Assembly (NCBI GenBank): GCA_003260075.1
Contig: QLIY01000587.1
Span: forward strand, 1-64,000
DNA: 64,000 bases
Direction of reading: 5' to 3'
DNA from: Phallusia mammillata
Lineage: Eukaryota; Chordata; Ascidiacea; Phlebobranchia; Ascidiidae
Below are positions 1 to 14,668 of the stretch, in pieces. Numbering within the stretch: position 1 is the first letter of the stretch; each line of letters begins with the position of its first letter. The position numbers were made by a program, and so were the translations under genes. The notes under the pieces were generated by a model, which was given only the letters and a program-made list of their open reading frames with translations, had not been told where the DNA came from and did not search any database.

Positions 1-461
1 GGCGCGCCAATCCCAAACGTACCCCACCTATGTTAACTATAACCTAACCCTTAGTTAACGAGTGCTACTCTAGTTCTATCCCTAGCGCCAACTTGGGGGG
101 GGGGGGTGAATCCGATCGTAGAACAGACGAGATGATTGAAATCTGTTAACAAAGTAAACTAAATTAAATAAACTTTATAATACACTCTAAGAATGAAAGC
201 TATTAGAACAACAGAGGCTCTAAAATGGTTTGTTTTCTAGGGAAGGCAAAGCTATACTGCAGGCAATTTGTGCGCCAGACGCGAAATTCCACAATCAGCG
301 CCGATTCAAAAAAGCGCCGGTTTGTTATACGTCACACAAGCAAATACGCCCTGTGCAGTAAATGCTGTGACTGTATTTTACTTTTTGTACTTAGTAAAGA
401 GTTTTTAACAACGACGATAAATGTTGAGAAATAATAAAAATTAAAACTGGGGGGGGGGGAC

Positions 462-578
462 AAGTTAGGTCCGAAGGTTAGAGATCCAAGTGAAATTACG
501 ATACAAATGTGCGACAGTGTGAAGTCAGGTCCGAATCAAACTCGTTTTATTCTGAATAAATCCCGAACCCAAACCCTA
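462..578. repeat. Dispersed repeat with core gtgaagtcaggtccgaatc
   Basis: Related copies at 1764-1880, 10918-10960 (reverse), 24430-24480, 53040-53110 (reverse) and 53715-53790. Neighbouring conserved words are acaaatgtg and aatcccgaaccc. Not a known family to me. Confidence 0.6.
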
Positions 579-1399
579 GGGGGGGGGGGTTCGTAGAACA
601 GACGAGATGATTGAAATCTGTTAATAAAGTAAATTAAATTAAATAAACTTTATAATACACTCTAAGAATGAAAACTATTAGAACTACAGAGGCTCTTTAA
701 TGGTTTGTTTTCTAGGGAAGGCAAAGCTACTGCAGGCAATTTGTGCGCCAGACGCGAAATTCCAGGGGGGGGGGAATCGTAGAATAGACGAGATGATTGA
801 AATCTGTTGATAAAGTAAATTAAATTAAATAAACTTTATAATACGCTCTAAGAATGAATTCTTAGAACAACAGAGGCTCTAAAATGGTTTGTTTTCTGGC
901 GAAGGCAAAGCTACTGCAGGCAATTTGTGCGCCAGACGCGAAATTCCATAATCAGCGCCGATTGGAAAAAGCGCCAGTTTGTTACGTCACACAAGCACGC
1001 GTGACAAAGACGCCCTGTGCAGTAAATGCTGTGACTGTATTTTATTTTTTGTACTTAGTAAAGACTTTTTAACAACGACGATAAATGTTGAGAAATAATA
1101 AAAATTAAAACTGCTTGGCGATGCAGAAAAGCTTAATAACTTAGGGTCATATTAGCGGTGTTAGATTTACACTACAAAAAAAAAAAAACTATTAAAAGCA
1201 AAGTTTTGCAAACTATCTTGTCCAAAACTCAATGGGTAAAAGCTTATTAACTAGTAAATATATAATTTCCAACTTTACAGCGTATTTTTGATGCACAAAC
1301 GAATTAAAAAATGTCACCAATATTAACTTCACACGTTTATACTTGGTTATGTTCTGCAATAAGTAATAAAACTTTCACAATGAAGTAAAACAAACTTAC

Positions 1400-1545
1400 C
1401 TTGTAACTCCGCTAGCCTTCCACCTCCGCACGCCACCAACTGCACAAGCAAATGACTTTGCAAGGGAAGGATTGACTTTGGCGCGGGAGGCGTTCGAAAG
1501 CTGATTGGTCGTGATTTCTTAACCGTGACGACCAGCAACGTGGCG
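1400..1545 (-). promoter_or_regulatory. Possible promoter and first exon of a minus-strand gene leaving the window
   Basis: On the minus strand a CCAAT box (gaccaatcagc) and an E2F-like gcgcc motif precede a GC-richer stretch ending in an excellent donor, acaag|gtaagtttg (exon end 1400). An ATG at 1538 keeps the frame open. No downstream exon was recognised before position 1. Confidence 0.3.
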
Positions 1546-1962
1546 CGAAACTGTTTAATTTTTATTTATTTATTTTGTTGGTGAGTAAATTTATTTAAAA
1601 ATATGGATTATTTCATTTGCTTATTTGAACCCAAATTTACTTGAGGAGAATAAAGTAAATTAGAAATATTTTGGATAATAAAAAGCTGAAACATTATACA
1701 TACTGATTTTGAAAAGGTTTGCCTAGCTAGAAGCAATTCAACTCATATATTTTACATAAAAACCAAGTTAGGTCCGAAGGTTAGAGATCCATGTGAAATT
1801 ACGACACAAATGTGCCCCAGTGTGAAGTCAGGCCCGAATCAAACTCGTTTTATTCTGAATAAATCCCGAACCCAAACCCTAAAGGCCTGGACAACTTATA
1901 GCTCCGCTTTTTACACTGTTGAAATAGTTTGAAAGCGCAACGGAAGTAATATCGATTTGAGC

Positions 1963-2301
1963 TAGGCCTACCATACGTCCTCTTTTTGGAGGACATGTCC
2001 TCCTTTTTAACGAAAAGTAAGTTGTCCTCCGAGGACGATAAAAAATGCCTCAATGTCCTCCTTTTTAAATTTTCTGTATTTACTAAATACTCAAATAACA
2101 ATTGCGTCTTTAAAACCCGCCAAATTGTGAAATTCACAATTTATAGTAAGTTAAACTTCATCCAAATTGGGCCATAATAATTGACTGTTTGAAATTCGTC
2201 AAATATCTTGTGTCTTTTTTTTCTTGGACACAAAAGTAAGTGTTAATATTCTTTCTCGGGAATGTGTCCTCCTTTTTGGTGATGAAAATATGGTAGGCCT
2301 A
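1963..2301. mobile_element. MITE with 13-bp inverted ends (taggcctaccata)
   Basis: Left end taggcctaccata and right end tatggtaggccta are perfect inverted repeats. Just inside are cgtcctctttttggaggac and tgtcctcctttttgg motifs typical of hAT-type non-autonomous elements. About 340 bp. Part of it is repeated at 2455-2521. Confidence 0.55.
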
Positions 2302-4389
2302 ACTTAAGCGCAATTTATTCTACATGAAACCCGAAACCTTAAAAGCCTGGCCAACTTACAGCTCTGCTTTTGACACAGTTAGAATAATTTGAAAGTGCAA
2401 AGGGACTAGTATTCGTAAGCACGGTTTTATATGTGGGGGGGGGGTAACACAAAAGTAAGTGTTAATATTCTTTCTCGGGAATGTGTCCTCTATTTTGGTG
2501 ATGAAAATATGGTAGGCCTAATTTAAGCGCAATTTATTCTACATGAAACCCGAAACCTTAAAAGCCTAGCCAACTTACAGCTCTGCTTTTAACACAGTTA
2601 GAATAATTTGAAAGTGCAAAGAGTCTAGTATTCGTAAGCACGGTTTTATATGTTGGTAATTTCCTTTCAGAACATAAGAATAAACCTGATATTGTTATAG
2701 TTTCCTGCTTTTTTTTAAATCACATGCGTTTGTTTTTTTCTTAAATGTTGATGTTTCGCAAAACGTATTTATTTATCTTAACCGAGATTTTATCGTGTCT
2801 GATTCAAGTTTAAAGTTTGCACAAATATGGTGGTTGAGCGTCGGTAGAAGGTCCAAATAGGCTGTGCCTTGTTTGAAACTGGAATATTCAAGCGTAAACG
2901 AGCAAGACCAAAACGATGGAAGGCAAAATATTCTTCTGGAAAGCGCCGGACTATAAGCTTAATACAATTGATACGCAGAAGTGTTTAAGCGAACAACGTT
3001 TAAATCTTACTAACATAAAAGCGGGGGGGGGGGTAGCAAGAGCAAAACGATGGAAGGCAAAATATTCTTCTGAAAACCGCCCGACCTATAAGCTTAATAC
3101 AATTGATACACAGGGGGGGGGGAAAATACAAATTTGTTGTCGAGACATGCGGCCACCTGGCCACCAGATGACAATAAAGGTCAGCTAAAATGGGCATTGT
3201 CGGATAGTTACAAATCGAATTGTATGTTAATATTTGCAGACGAAAAACAATTCACAGAGATTTTTAGACTTTTCTTGGTTCAAATCTTGAGTCGAGCCTG
3301 TTTTGAAAGGCAACCTGAAATGAAACAATTATCTGTGGTTGCTTTGTGTCTGACAATGTGATTGGTCGTTCGAAAAAACGTCACATAAGGAAACAAAATT
3401 TCGGCCTATTCTTTCTGAAGAAAACGAACCAAACATTCAAAGTTGTAAATCAGGCCGTTTTAAAAAAAATAAACTGAAACATGGCAAGTACGACGTATTA
3501 ACCATTGTTGCCATGGCACACGGCTGTTAACACACACAGTTGTACAGAGCCGAAAAACTGGACAGGCACAATTTTGTTTGCACTCCCACACTAATAGCTG
3601 GACGAACAAAAACACGAGCAAACTTTGACACGCCCTATGCAAACTTCTCTTGGATGATTTTCATGACAAATTTATGTAGAGTATATGGGTCGATTGCAGT
3701 TTTTGACAAATATGTATAACTTTAACAAGTTTAGGCATGAGAAAAAACACACCTCAAAATAGTTTTTGGTATGGTTGCTGGTGAGAAATTAGACTTATTC
3801 GTAAAGGAAAGTTTTGTCGGCAAGTATTTAAATTTCAGGTAGCTGTTGGTCTGAAAGACTGTTGTCTGGTACGTTACAAAAATGCATGGATATGCTCAGG
3901 TAAAAGGCATTTGCTTATTTATTGGATAAATCTAAATAATGCAAAAATAAACAAAAAAGCCGTGTTTAAAAGTTTATATTAACTGTGACGTAACATAGCG
4001 TTATTTTCTCACCAAGGTTAGTATATTTCCACTGGCAAAGAATTTGGCCCAAAAGTTTCACTTGTGATGAGACAAGCACTTTACAGCCGTCGCCACGCTC
4101 CGTCGCACACACAGGTCGTAAATCACGTGTCTAACTGACGTCAAACAGCAGGCATCAGCGCGTGACGCCGGCAAAATGCGGCATTGGACAGTTTGACGCG
4201 ACGCCAGCTAAATCGTGCCATGACTGTGACTTAATTATAGCCGGTGTTCTACTGCACCGTTCTGACATCTGCCCAAGCGAGTTTGTCCATTCTTCACTGC
4301 CTCGGAAGTCAAGTCAGGACCTGTGGATTGAGCGCAGGGCAGAAAATATTTTGCAACTTTTTTGTGTGTAGCAAATACTGCATTGCTCA

Positions 4390-4435
<46 letters not shown>

Positions 4436-6326
4436 CTGGTCCAGTTGCTGCAATGTTCTGACAGTTTTGAAGCATTTTGTGACAATTTGAGTTGTGGCGT
4501 CACAAGCAGTCAGTGGTGACGTAACACTGTTACAGAGCTGGTAGACTTGGTGCAGTTGTTGCAATGTTCTGACAGTTTTTGAAGCGTTTAGCGAGAAATT
4601 AGAGAGTAAAGCGCGCTACAAGTTTTGCCGACAATTTGTGTTCGTGATAAATAAAACGTTTATGAGACAGAAGCTTCGATCTTCTCGGTGTTAGGGGGGG
4701 GGGCTTTTGAAGCGTTTAGCGAGAAATTAGAGAGTAAAGCGCGCTACGAGTTTTGCCGACAATTTGTGTTCGCGATAAATAAAACGTTTATGAGACAGAA
4801 GCTTCGATCTTCTCGGTGTTAGGGGGGGGGGGTTTAAACATACATCACGAAATGAGACATGATATTTATGGCAAGCTAGCAGTTCGTGATATGTGTGATA
4901 CTGAAATAAGTTCATGCGTCTCGGGGGGGGGGGATTTTGTTGAGTAAAGGCGTCTTGACCAGTGTTACTGTGTTAAAAATGCCTTAAAACGGTGGTATTT
5001 ATACGTTCTTTTATTGTAAAGATAAAATTTTGCACATACCAAACCTAAATGCCTAAAATATTTTTTGTGTAAAACTTTCCCCAAAGTCAGGTCAAACTTT
5101 ATTCCCGGTTAAAAGAATTTGCCTAAAAGAACTCTACTTTAAACATACATCACGAAATGAGACATGATCTTTATGTCAAACTAGCAGTTCGTGATATGTG
5201 TGATACTGAAATAAGTTCATGCGTCTCGTTGTAAAATCCCCACGACAAGTTATTTTGTTATCGTGGCGACAAGCACTCATATGAACCGCTATGTGTAATG
5301 TAACCCCTTTTTTAGTTACCCTGTATGTTTCAGGGGGAGGGGGTGTTTTGTTGAAGATTTGTATTTGTTGCAACGAAACTGATGACGTAACGTAATGACG
5401 TCATATTACCCATGAAGTGAATTTGTTGCATTTGCCACCAATTGGGCCGATCCGAAGAAAAAAAAATATCGCACAATAGTTAAAATCTAGTAAAAAAAAC
5501 AATAGTAAAAAGGCTATAGTGTAAACAAATTACATAAAAATGTCACGGTTATAACAAAATGTACTAACAAACTACAAATAATATAATAACTAGTTAATTA
5601 CCTAATCTTCCAGTTGCCGCATTTATTCGACCAAATCAGCCATTTATGCAACAATTTTAAAGATATTTTTATTCGAAATCGGTACATCACAAATTATAAT
5701 ATTATGACAAAATTAAAAACAGTTTTGTTTGCATGGGTAAAACGTAAATTATGACACAAAGTTGTTGTACTTTTAAAAGTAGTTGAAAGGGGTAACAGAT
5801 GTAGATTAAACCTTTTTTGAGTTTAGTTTTAGAGTTTTTTTTACGAAGGAAAGTGACGAGACGAAAGCCGAAATTACCGTCTACAAAACTGTAACAGACT
5901 CACCTAATAAGCCCTTGTTAAAAGAAAGTTGTCTGACGAACCAACGAGTATAACAAAATCACAAATAAGGGGCAAAATATCTCTGTTTTTGCGAAAGGAA
6001 GACTTAGGTTTCCACTAAAACTGGTTTGTAGACTTTTGAAAGGAATTTTTGTGCAAACGGAACCCGATTTTGGTTCCTGATAAAATTCTTGGAAATTGAA
6101 AAGTTTCGCCACGTGATGTAAAAACCGCGGGCGGGAGAAAATGCGTTTTCGTTGTTGCAATCACTATGGCAACCCGGCAATTATTGGCCAATAGCAATCA
6201 TGTGTTGCGGTGAGATATTTAGAATCATTTGACGGAACCGATAAAAGGAACCGGTTGCCGCGACGACCAACTGGTAATCACGTGATTCAGTTTTTGCGCC
6301 CGCAAACAGGTTAACATACAGGCAGG

Positions 6327-6335
6327 TATATAAAG
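6327..6335 (+). promoter_or_regulatory. Strong TATA box without an assigned gene
   Basis: Tatataaag preceded by TCACGTGA (about 6277) and followed about 30 nt later by an acaacttac start-like sequence. No ORF of note follows: the first ATG (6381) gives an 11-codon peptide. It could drive a 5' UTR exon or a non-coding RNA. Confidence 0.35.
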
Positions 6336-9300
6336 GCGAAAAATCCGTTCACAACTTACGAGATTGTGTCGGTTGTTAACTATGACAGAGCTAGTGGAGG
6401 GCTCAACTTGTTATTGAAATGTTGGGATGATTTTGTTTGCTCTTATAATCAAATATTTGCCCGATGCAGTGGTGAAAATGAGACATGGTTTAATATAAGC
6501 TGCATGGGTTGATTTGTTTTGCTTGGCTTAAGTAAACTCAGCAATTTAACTATTGGACAATCAAACTGAATATAAAATGAGTAACTGCTTGAAAGGTTCA
6601 TAAAAAGCGTCGACTGTTTGGTCCAGTACAGTTCAATCGTTCATAGCGGAACTTTGATGCAAACTGATCGTAAAATGAGTAACTACTCGTTTATACCAGG
6701 AATTTTAAACCAGATTTGTGTTTTGGTAGTATTTTACAATGTTGAACTTAACGCAAACTGATTATTAAATGTGTAACCACTTGAAAGATTCTTTTGCACC
6801 GGAAATTTTAAACCAGTTTTCAGTATTTTACCATGTTGTTGTTCTGATTTTCATTTTTCACCAAAAACCAATCACCAATGTTTGGTGACTTTGTCATTCT
6901 TGAATCCTTCACGCCAGTTATATTTGCTGAGTCACGGGTTGTTGTCTGTATTACGTCACAGAACCTGAGTGTTACGTCACAACGGAGGAACGCGCGTGTT
7001 TACTCGACGTCGCGTATTGGCTTCCGTTTTGTTCATTGTTACGACGATGTCGAATATCGATTCGATTCTCCTCGCTTTGTTACAACTTCTAGAATGTCTT
7101 GTCGGCAAATTGTTTGTGACGACACAATGAGGTAAACTATATTTCTGGCCATTGAACAAAGCTCGCTCGAGAACCCGGTTTAGACATAACTGCGAATCGG
7201 TTTAGTTGGAAGTATTAACATGTTATACCGTTGTATGCTATAGTTGATTCTATTTGAATAAGGTAATGATGATGTTTATTGCTTAGGTGAAATATATATT
7301 TCTTGGATAAACGGTGGATGACTTTTCTTGACTTTCAGTCTGTTATATTCAATATAGACTCCAAATTGCTCAAAACAGTTTTATAAAACTAAATGCAGTC
7401 TCCTAATTCTCAGGTTGCTAACCAACGGACCAATAAATGATTCTCTTAGACGCAGCTTTAATCATGTTTTAACTCCAGGTGCGAGAATTGTTTCTCAAAT
7501 ATTCTTTCGACAAGCACGAACTCCAAATAAGGCAAAAGCATGCGCTGAGAAAAAACAACACAACATAATTTACTCGATCCCACGCGTTTGCGAACGAACA
7601 GCGGGAAATTGAGTCTACCTGAGGTGTACGTGCGTCGAGTCAGCGTGGAAGTGATGAACAATAGTTGTAGAAGACAAAAGACTCGAAAGGGCCTTTCTCC
7701 TTGACCGGATAGGCCAGTGGGTTGTGACTGATTGATGGAAGGCATACCGTGCTACTGAGATGTGAGAGTTCAAGTGTGGAAAATCTTGTTAAGGGTTGCT
7801 AAAAAGACCTAGTATTACGGATTTCTATTTAATAAAAGGTTAAAGTTTTTTGCTTTGATGGCAAAAAAGTTTAGTAATAATGTCAAGTTTATAGTATTGA
7901 GTTGAAGTGATTAAGCTTGAAGAGAAAACATAGCGACAATATTAAACTAAACCAAATGACTGAGACGGAAATAGCTGCGCCACGTTGAAACGTTATGGAG
8001 CGCAGCATAGCGAAGGGTTTAATTGGTGGTTAATGGCTAAACGCTCTGCAGCTACACCTTATTATAAAGCGTTATATGCCGGGAGCTTACGAAAAAGTGA
8101 TATTAGGAACATTTAGTCAGTAAAAATATAATTTAATTGCTATACTGAACAATTATAGCAGTTGTGAGATTTCTTGTTCTGGTAACAAAGCTTTAAACCT
8201 ATGAATATTAATGTCAGAAATTTGTATCTAATCTCGTAAGGTTTTATGCCACCCCTACTAAACGGACAAAGTTTGAAGCACATTTCCATTTTATAACAAG
8301 GTTAAGGAGTGAATTACTAACTAGAATTTGACTCAATTTTGTAAAATATTTTTTTGGTTTAACGATTGTCCTTTCAGGAAAACGCTGTTTTCTTGTTGTT
8401 TGTTGACTTGACGGAAAACAAAAAGCTTAAGAGTAATGTCAATTCAAACAAACTAAACCGAAAAATTGCTTTATAGGAAATATTCTGACAATAGAACAAG
8501 TATACAGCGACAGTTTTTTCTCAGATGTGTCAACAACTGCTCATGCCACCACAAATGATATAACATAGGTACACCAATCACATATGATTTTAATCGTCTA
8601 CTATTTCACTGATGATGGCATTAGCAATTGCCGAAACGCCTAAACAACAAAGCATGTCGCCTTTTTCGTCTCTTTTTGGTGTGATATTTTTCAATAGACT
8701 TGCGAAGAGTTCCGTGTATAGCGTTGCGAAGTGAACCTTATTTGTTGCACATGGTTGAAAAACAATGTAAAAAAATCCCGAAGTTATTCGCATTGCAACA
8801 GCAACCGTGACGTAACCTGACGTCATTACTACGAATTAATTACGTCATTTAGTAATATTTGTCCGAAAAAACTTTGATCGTGTAATCAACGTCCGCTGAT
8901 TAACCAGTTATCCAGTTGCGGATGAGCTGTGAGTAAACGTACAATCGCTGAGTCACGTCGTGTTCCGAATATATTAGGCGCGCTACGTGAACTTTAGACA
9001 CAATCGAGAAAGAAAAATTGTAAGTGAAATGAAAAAGTGCATCATCCGTGTTATTATGGGTTTCCGAATTTATTTATTGTTTTTTTGTCGTTGTCGATGA
9101 CGCAGCGTTTTTCAAGTCTGCTCGTCACAATAACACGTATAAAGCGGGTTAACGAGCTAGCTTCATGCAGTAAACCGGAACGAGATATTTTGTAAGTTTA
9201 GGGGAAAGAAATTTGGCAACAAAAAGGGGGTTTAAAATAAAAAAAAATATCAAACGTTTACTTTCATGAAAAAGACTGATGGGTTCAACAAATCAAAATG

Positions 9301-10982
9301 GTAGTTGATTATGTTTTTGCGCAAATTGCGTTTTGTTTCAAAAATAATTGATGCAAGATGCAAAAAATTCCAAGCTAATACTTATATTAAGATTGACCTT
9401 TCGATCAGAAACTGTAAGTGGAATTTAAAACAGAAAATTTCGTTGTTTCGTCACAAAGCGTGCAATCCATAGCGAGAATCAACAATGGCACGTTTCATTA
9501 TAACGTCACAATGCTCTATATACTTTACTTCCGCAAAAACCAAACCGAACTCTCGGTGTTTGCTACAATATACCTCGAAAAATGTGATCTATTTGGTAAG
9601 TTTCGGCCGTGGAACAATGTTTTGCGCAGGATCGTAAAAAACCCACACGCAGTTACCCGAGGGTGGAAGTTTCAGAATTTTGTCTTATGGCGTCATAAAG
9701 CGTCGTTTGAGATTGCGAGGTCGACGCAAGGTTACTTATTCTTTCACTACTACGATCTAAGCACTCGAAGATAGAAGTTTAAAGAGAAATGCGCTTAGCC
9801 ATTTTAAACCTAAATCGCGTTTTGTTTGTTGTATTCCGTTACGACACGTATTGAATTATGAAAATGTTTGGACGGCATTTAGTGAACTTTGGCGTTTTGA
9901 TGCTAAAGTTTAGTCCGTGGTCTTTTGAATTAATTACGGCTTTCTGCAGCTAAGCCAAGTAATGAAGTGTATGGTACCCCAAGTTCGCTAGGAACAAATG
10001 TACCGCGTTAAAGCTGATCACGTGTTAAACAGGTGAAAGAAATTAATAAAAGCAAAAACCAGATTTTAAGAACTTGGTTTAATATGTGAGAATTTTAATG
10101 CTTCTAAATGAAAGAAATGCATAAAATTAGATGACAACAAAATATCTAACTGCACACCAAGCAAAACAGAATCTAAAAAACATGAGGCTGATCTATTTTC
10201 AGGTGGTAACATAAAAAATCTCCCGCTGACTTTGCGCTGAAAGGTGAACGCCGTGCGCAATGGACCGTGGCGCATAAGTCAAGCGTGACCGGCAATAATT
10301 TTGCCTTTTTCAGTTCGACCACAAGTTAGGGCGGTGGTTGTGTTATTCTTGTGCCGTTAAACACCGTGTCCACCTCGCCACACGACATTTGTACCTGGCA
10401 CGGTATTACTGTTATGATATCAGAGTATGAAGGCATTGTCGGTTTGAGGCTTGTTGTTTAAAGGCAGGTTTACTACAAAAAGTGCGAAAGTTAGCCGTGG
10501 TTTATTTTGTGCATAAATAGTTTGTGCAGCTTTTCGTCATTTAGATTTCGTCATTTAAAACAGCAAAAATAGCCCGACGTTTATTGTAAGTTTTTGCTTT
10601 CGTTTTTAGAGTCCTTCGTTTTTGCCATTGTAACGTCACAACAGACAGGTATGTTACGTCACAACCGCGAAACGCGCGTGTTTACAAGAAGTTGACATCC
10701 GTTAAACCATTGTTACTGCGTTTTGGAATATTAAATCAGTTTATCTCTTTTGTTAGTTCTCGCTAGAACGTCTATTTGCGAAGTAACAAAAACGGCCAGG
10801 GGTAAAGACTAGTATTTATAGCATGAAGGCTTCTACGCATATCCTGGTGTTGTGTTGTAAGTCAGGTTAGGCTTTTCGAGCCAGTGTCGGGATAAAGTTT
10901 TAAAACTGACTTGATTTTGGCCTGACTTCACACTCAAACACATTTGTGTCGTAATTTAACGTTAAAAAATCTAACTTATGGG

Positions 10983-11167
10983 CAGTGGTGGGATTCAAAT
11001 TTTTTGTCAGCCGGTTCTGTTACAAAAAGTCATATTTATTTTTCAGCCGGTTCTGTTACTAAACGTCCATGGACAGAAACCAGTAATGCTAACCGGTTCG
11101 CTGATCTCATAAAATTTCGTGAGACGGTTCTGTAGAACCGGTGGGAACCGGTTGAATCCCACCACTG
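10983..11167. mobile_element. hAT-type MITE, 185 bp, with perfect 8-bp target duplication
   Basis: Ends CAGTGGTGGGATTCAA ... TTGAATCCCACCACTG form terminal inverted repeats. The 8-bp direct repeat CTTATGGG flanks it (10975-10982, 11168-11175), the hallmark of hAT transposition. The interior carries repeated cagccggttctgtta and accggttc motifs. No ORF. Confidence 0.88.
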
Positions 11168-13736
11168 CTTATGGGCCTATTTAGAAATTGTACTGGTTAA
11201 AGTAAAAATACAGTGTTGGTTTCGTGCCAGCTAATACAACTCTTAAGTGAATCGACGTATTAAAGCGTTGATATGTAGAAAACCGCAAGGTATGATTGGA
11301 CAAGAACGCAAAAGCGGTAAAATAGATTTCAGTTGCTTGTGAAATCAAAGGCTTGCGGCAAAAGTCAAGTGTTTGGTTTTCAGACCTCCTTGGAGGAAAT
11401 TTCCCAAAACTTGCACGGTGACCTTGGAGCTAGAAATCATAAAGTGTCGATTCAGGCCCAAACTTGATTAAACTTAAAAGGCGTTCTTAAAATCATTAGA
11501 GGTCTCTGAAAATAACTTAGTGCTAATTAGTAAAAAATGCAACGTATAGTGTTTGCGACAGGATCTTTCCTGCAAATAGTATAGACATTCATACCGTTTC
11601 ATGGTAAATTTGGGCAAAATGTTCACTTCGGTTTTGGTTTTAGGGCAAGTTTTGTGAGCAACATCGAACTTTAGAACAAGATTTGACCTGACCTTTCTAT
11701 AACTCAACAAGCGTTTGGACTTGGCGTTTGTTTTGTGGCCAGTTTCAGCTGATCCAAGATAAACAGCTTCTTATCGATTTGTGGCTGAACCAAGCCCTAA
11801 CTCGTCTCGTTCTGCGGTTTTTACCGAATTTTTGCAGCTGGAATTTAAGTTCAATTTACACACGATCGACAGCAGGTTTGCGCTTTGTGTCTTGAAATAT
11901 AAAACTTGGTCAACAAAATAGTTTGCTCTCTAACTGAGGTTTTTTTCGAAGGAAGCAAATTTAAACCGAGTTTTGTTGGTTCCGTATTTGTACGCTTGCG
12001 ATTGGTTTGGTACTTTGACAAAGCCGCCTGTTTTTCACTTGTTTTAGCCCCCTATAACAAATATTATAATATAGCTGTCACAAGTAGATTTTACAGAAAA
12101 AGGGTAAAATTTACAGGATTTTTAAAAGCGTTTTGTTTAAGGTGCCACGAAACGTTAAAAAAGGTAATTTGTTGACAAACGATTTTTTGCAAAATAAGTG
12201 AAGTGACAATTGAAAAACATTTTATATTGTGTCGCCCCTGATGCTTTCTCTGTTGTACGGCAGTAAGTTTCGTCCCTTCTGTTGGTTTCATTTCACCTAG
12301 AGATGACATCAGTGATTGTTGCCCAAACGTTGATATGCTTTACAGTTTACACAGTTATTTTTTGCTGACTATATAGAACCGTGCATTGTGTAGGTATCCA
12401 CTACCCAACATTTCATAGCCTGTTGACAAGAATGAGTTTCCCATAAGCTTAGTAATATCGTAAGCAGAACGATTCACGCACAAAAGAAAAGACAACACAA
12501 TAACTTTAGTTAAACTTGTGGGTTTTGCGCACCAACTGACACACGGACCCATAGTGATGAAATTCAAGTTCAAGTTGAACACCAGACGTTAGGTTCTGGG
12601 GCAATTTCTCCACCTTAGCTGTCAAGTTTGGAGAATGGCCGCCGGGTAAAGTTATCAGACAGTGAGCAGTCAGGCGAAGTCTTGCACTGAGTCAGTTTTA
12701 AGTGTTTTTACGCGTATGACGTATCACACAGAGTTTAAATACGACTGGGCGAATGTTTTTCGCGTTTTTTGGGGTTCGGGGTTTGTGACGAATAGAACGA
12801 AACTTGATGGCTAGAAGAAAAAAGGTGTTAACATGTACGAGTATAGATGGATGTTCAGAAATATGTGTAATTTTGAATTAAACGGAGAATGCCAATTAGT
12901 TTGTTAGATGTGTTTTTTTCAATTGAAATTACTTTTAGCGATTTTAAATCATTTGAAAATGTAATTTTATCACATACACAAAATACTCAAAAAGAGTCGC
13001 AGATGATCAGCTTCAGTGTAATGTTTTAATTTTGAAAAAACAACAACATTAATTTCGCCTTACGTAAGTTTCCGTTTGTTTTAAATGTAATTTTATCATT
13101 GCGAACTGCAATTTAAAGACAGAAGCAGAGTCAGTTTACAGTTTATCAGTTATGTTGCTGACACTTAAATTTTATTGCAGATGTTTTCCAGAATTATTTA
13201 GGTAGGCTTTGTTTACTGTTTAAACATTTGGTTTCTCGCGTTCTGCCTTTCTAGTGTTGAGCTCAGAGTTGCAAGTCGGGCCGGGTTCGGGCTCAGATTT
13301 CGGGCCCGCTTGCATCTCTGGTTGAGCTAGTTGAAGGAAAAATAGCAAACAACGTTAAAGTTTATTTCACTACCTCCTAGGCGTTGAAGCAGACTAATAA
13401 AAGTTGACAAGATTTACAATTTGTTGGTTGTTTTGTTCACACAACGCCTATGTTTCTCTACATAATCCAGACGAGTGATATGTTTTTGTTTTTCACAAAT
13501 TAAACTTGCCTAAATGGAAGAAACTTTTAAAGCAGTGTAGTTAAATAGCGCACACAAAAGAGTAGAGCTTAACCAAAATACACTTATTGTTTTAAAGAAG
13601 CAATGCCGTTCTGGTGGGCGAAACGTCACCAAATTAAAGTTCTTGAAACAACAACTAGTATTTTGTTTAGCATCACACGAGTTGAACGACAAATTTGTTA
13701 AATAAGCAACCTGGTGGACGAAACGCTTGTTGAGTG

Positions 13737-13836
<100 letters not shown>

Positions 13837-14668
13837 TACTAATATGGACATGGTTTTTATGTTTTCAATGCCCTGTAAGACAACTAAAAACAAAGTATAT
13901 CCTGAAATAGAGCTTTCATTCATCTGTAGCATTTCAAACGTGTGTTCAAACAAAACGAAATAAAGGTGAAAATTGCCTTGTACTTAAAAGTGAGGTCACT
14001 GTTTAAGTAAACTTTATTGCACCAAAAGTGCTATTCGTATTTTCACAGTTCCATAAATAACATTGAATTCATACTAGCAAGTGTTTTTCAGCCGTCTGGA
14101 CCGGCGGATTTCATGCGTATAATATAGGATTACCAATGTCCATTGACCGAAATCATGCCTTGTGACGTTGACAATGCTGCTATTCTACCCAACAAGAGAC
14201 AAGGAAAATCGCCTCAAGCGCCGACGCCAGTAGCGTTTTTCAAATGTGTTGGGCAAGCTTGTTGCAAGAACAGTGAGAATAGACACTCAAACGGGACGCT
14301 ATTAGCCTAATATAGGGCTGCTAAAACCTGCTTTGGGCGTGCTAGGATTATTACAAAAGACCTGTAAGCTTATGATTTTAAGTTTTGTAGTCAAATGTTA
14401 CCAGTCATTAAAGGTTATTAGCTAAGATCTTTAGTACTTCAGTTTGGAAGGTGCATAGTTTGTAAAGGTTTCAATGAAAAGTCGAACAATAATTTATTGT
14501 AATTCAATTTGTATTTGTTAAGAATAACTAAATGCAAGTTTAAGCTGACCAAAACCTTTTTTGCATTAAGATTCAACTTGTGTTCAACACTTAGGTTCTC
14601 GTGTTCACATAAAAATATCAACTGGTGAATTTAAAATTGGATATAAATCAAGAATCTGGTGCATCAAT

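Larger units (their letters stand above)
1..5400. repeat. Block of serial local duplications separated by G tracts
   Basis: Pairs seen: 110-448 with 590-764 and 775-1110; 462-578 with 1764-1880; 2226-2434 with 2445-2653; 2901-2972 with 3034-3112; 4577-4693 with 4704-4821; 4833-4922 with 5136-5228. Each copy ends at a G tract of 10-12 nt (95, 449, 579, 765, 2435, 3023, 3113, 4694, 4822, 4923). Copies differ by a few percent. No gene is supported apart from the possible minus-strand exon at 1400-1545. Confidence 0.8.

Noticed and set aside
4235..4564. Poly-proline / poly-glycine open frames (also 13510-13963, 40981-41503, 44393-44715)
   Set aside because: They exist only because homopolymer tracts carry no stop codons; flanks show no coding character.
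9418..9774. 118-codon ORF
   Set aside because: Starts with GTG, no recognisable domain or splice context; left as a mention only in the region entry.
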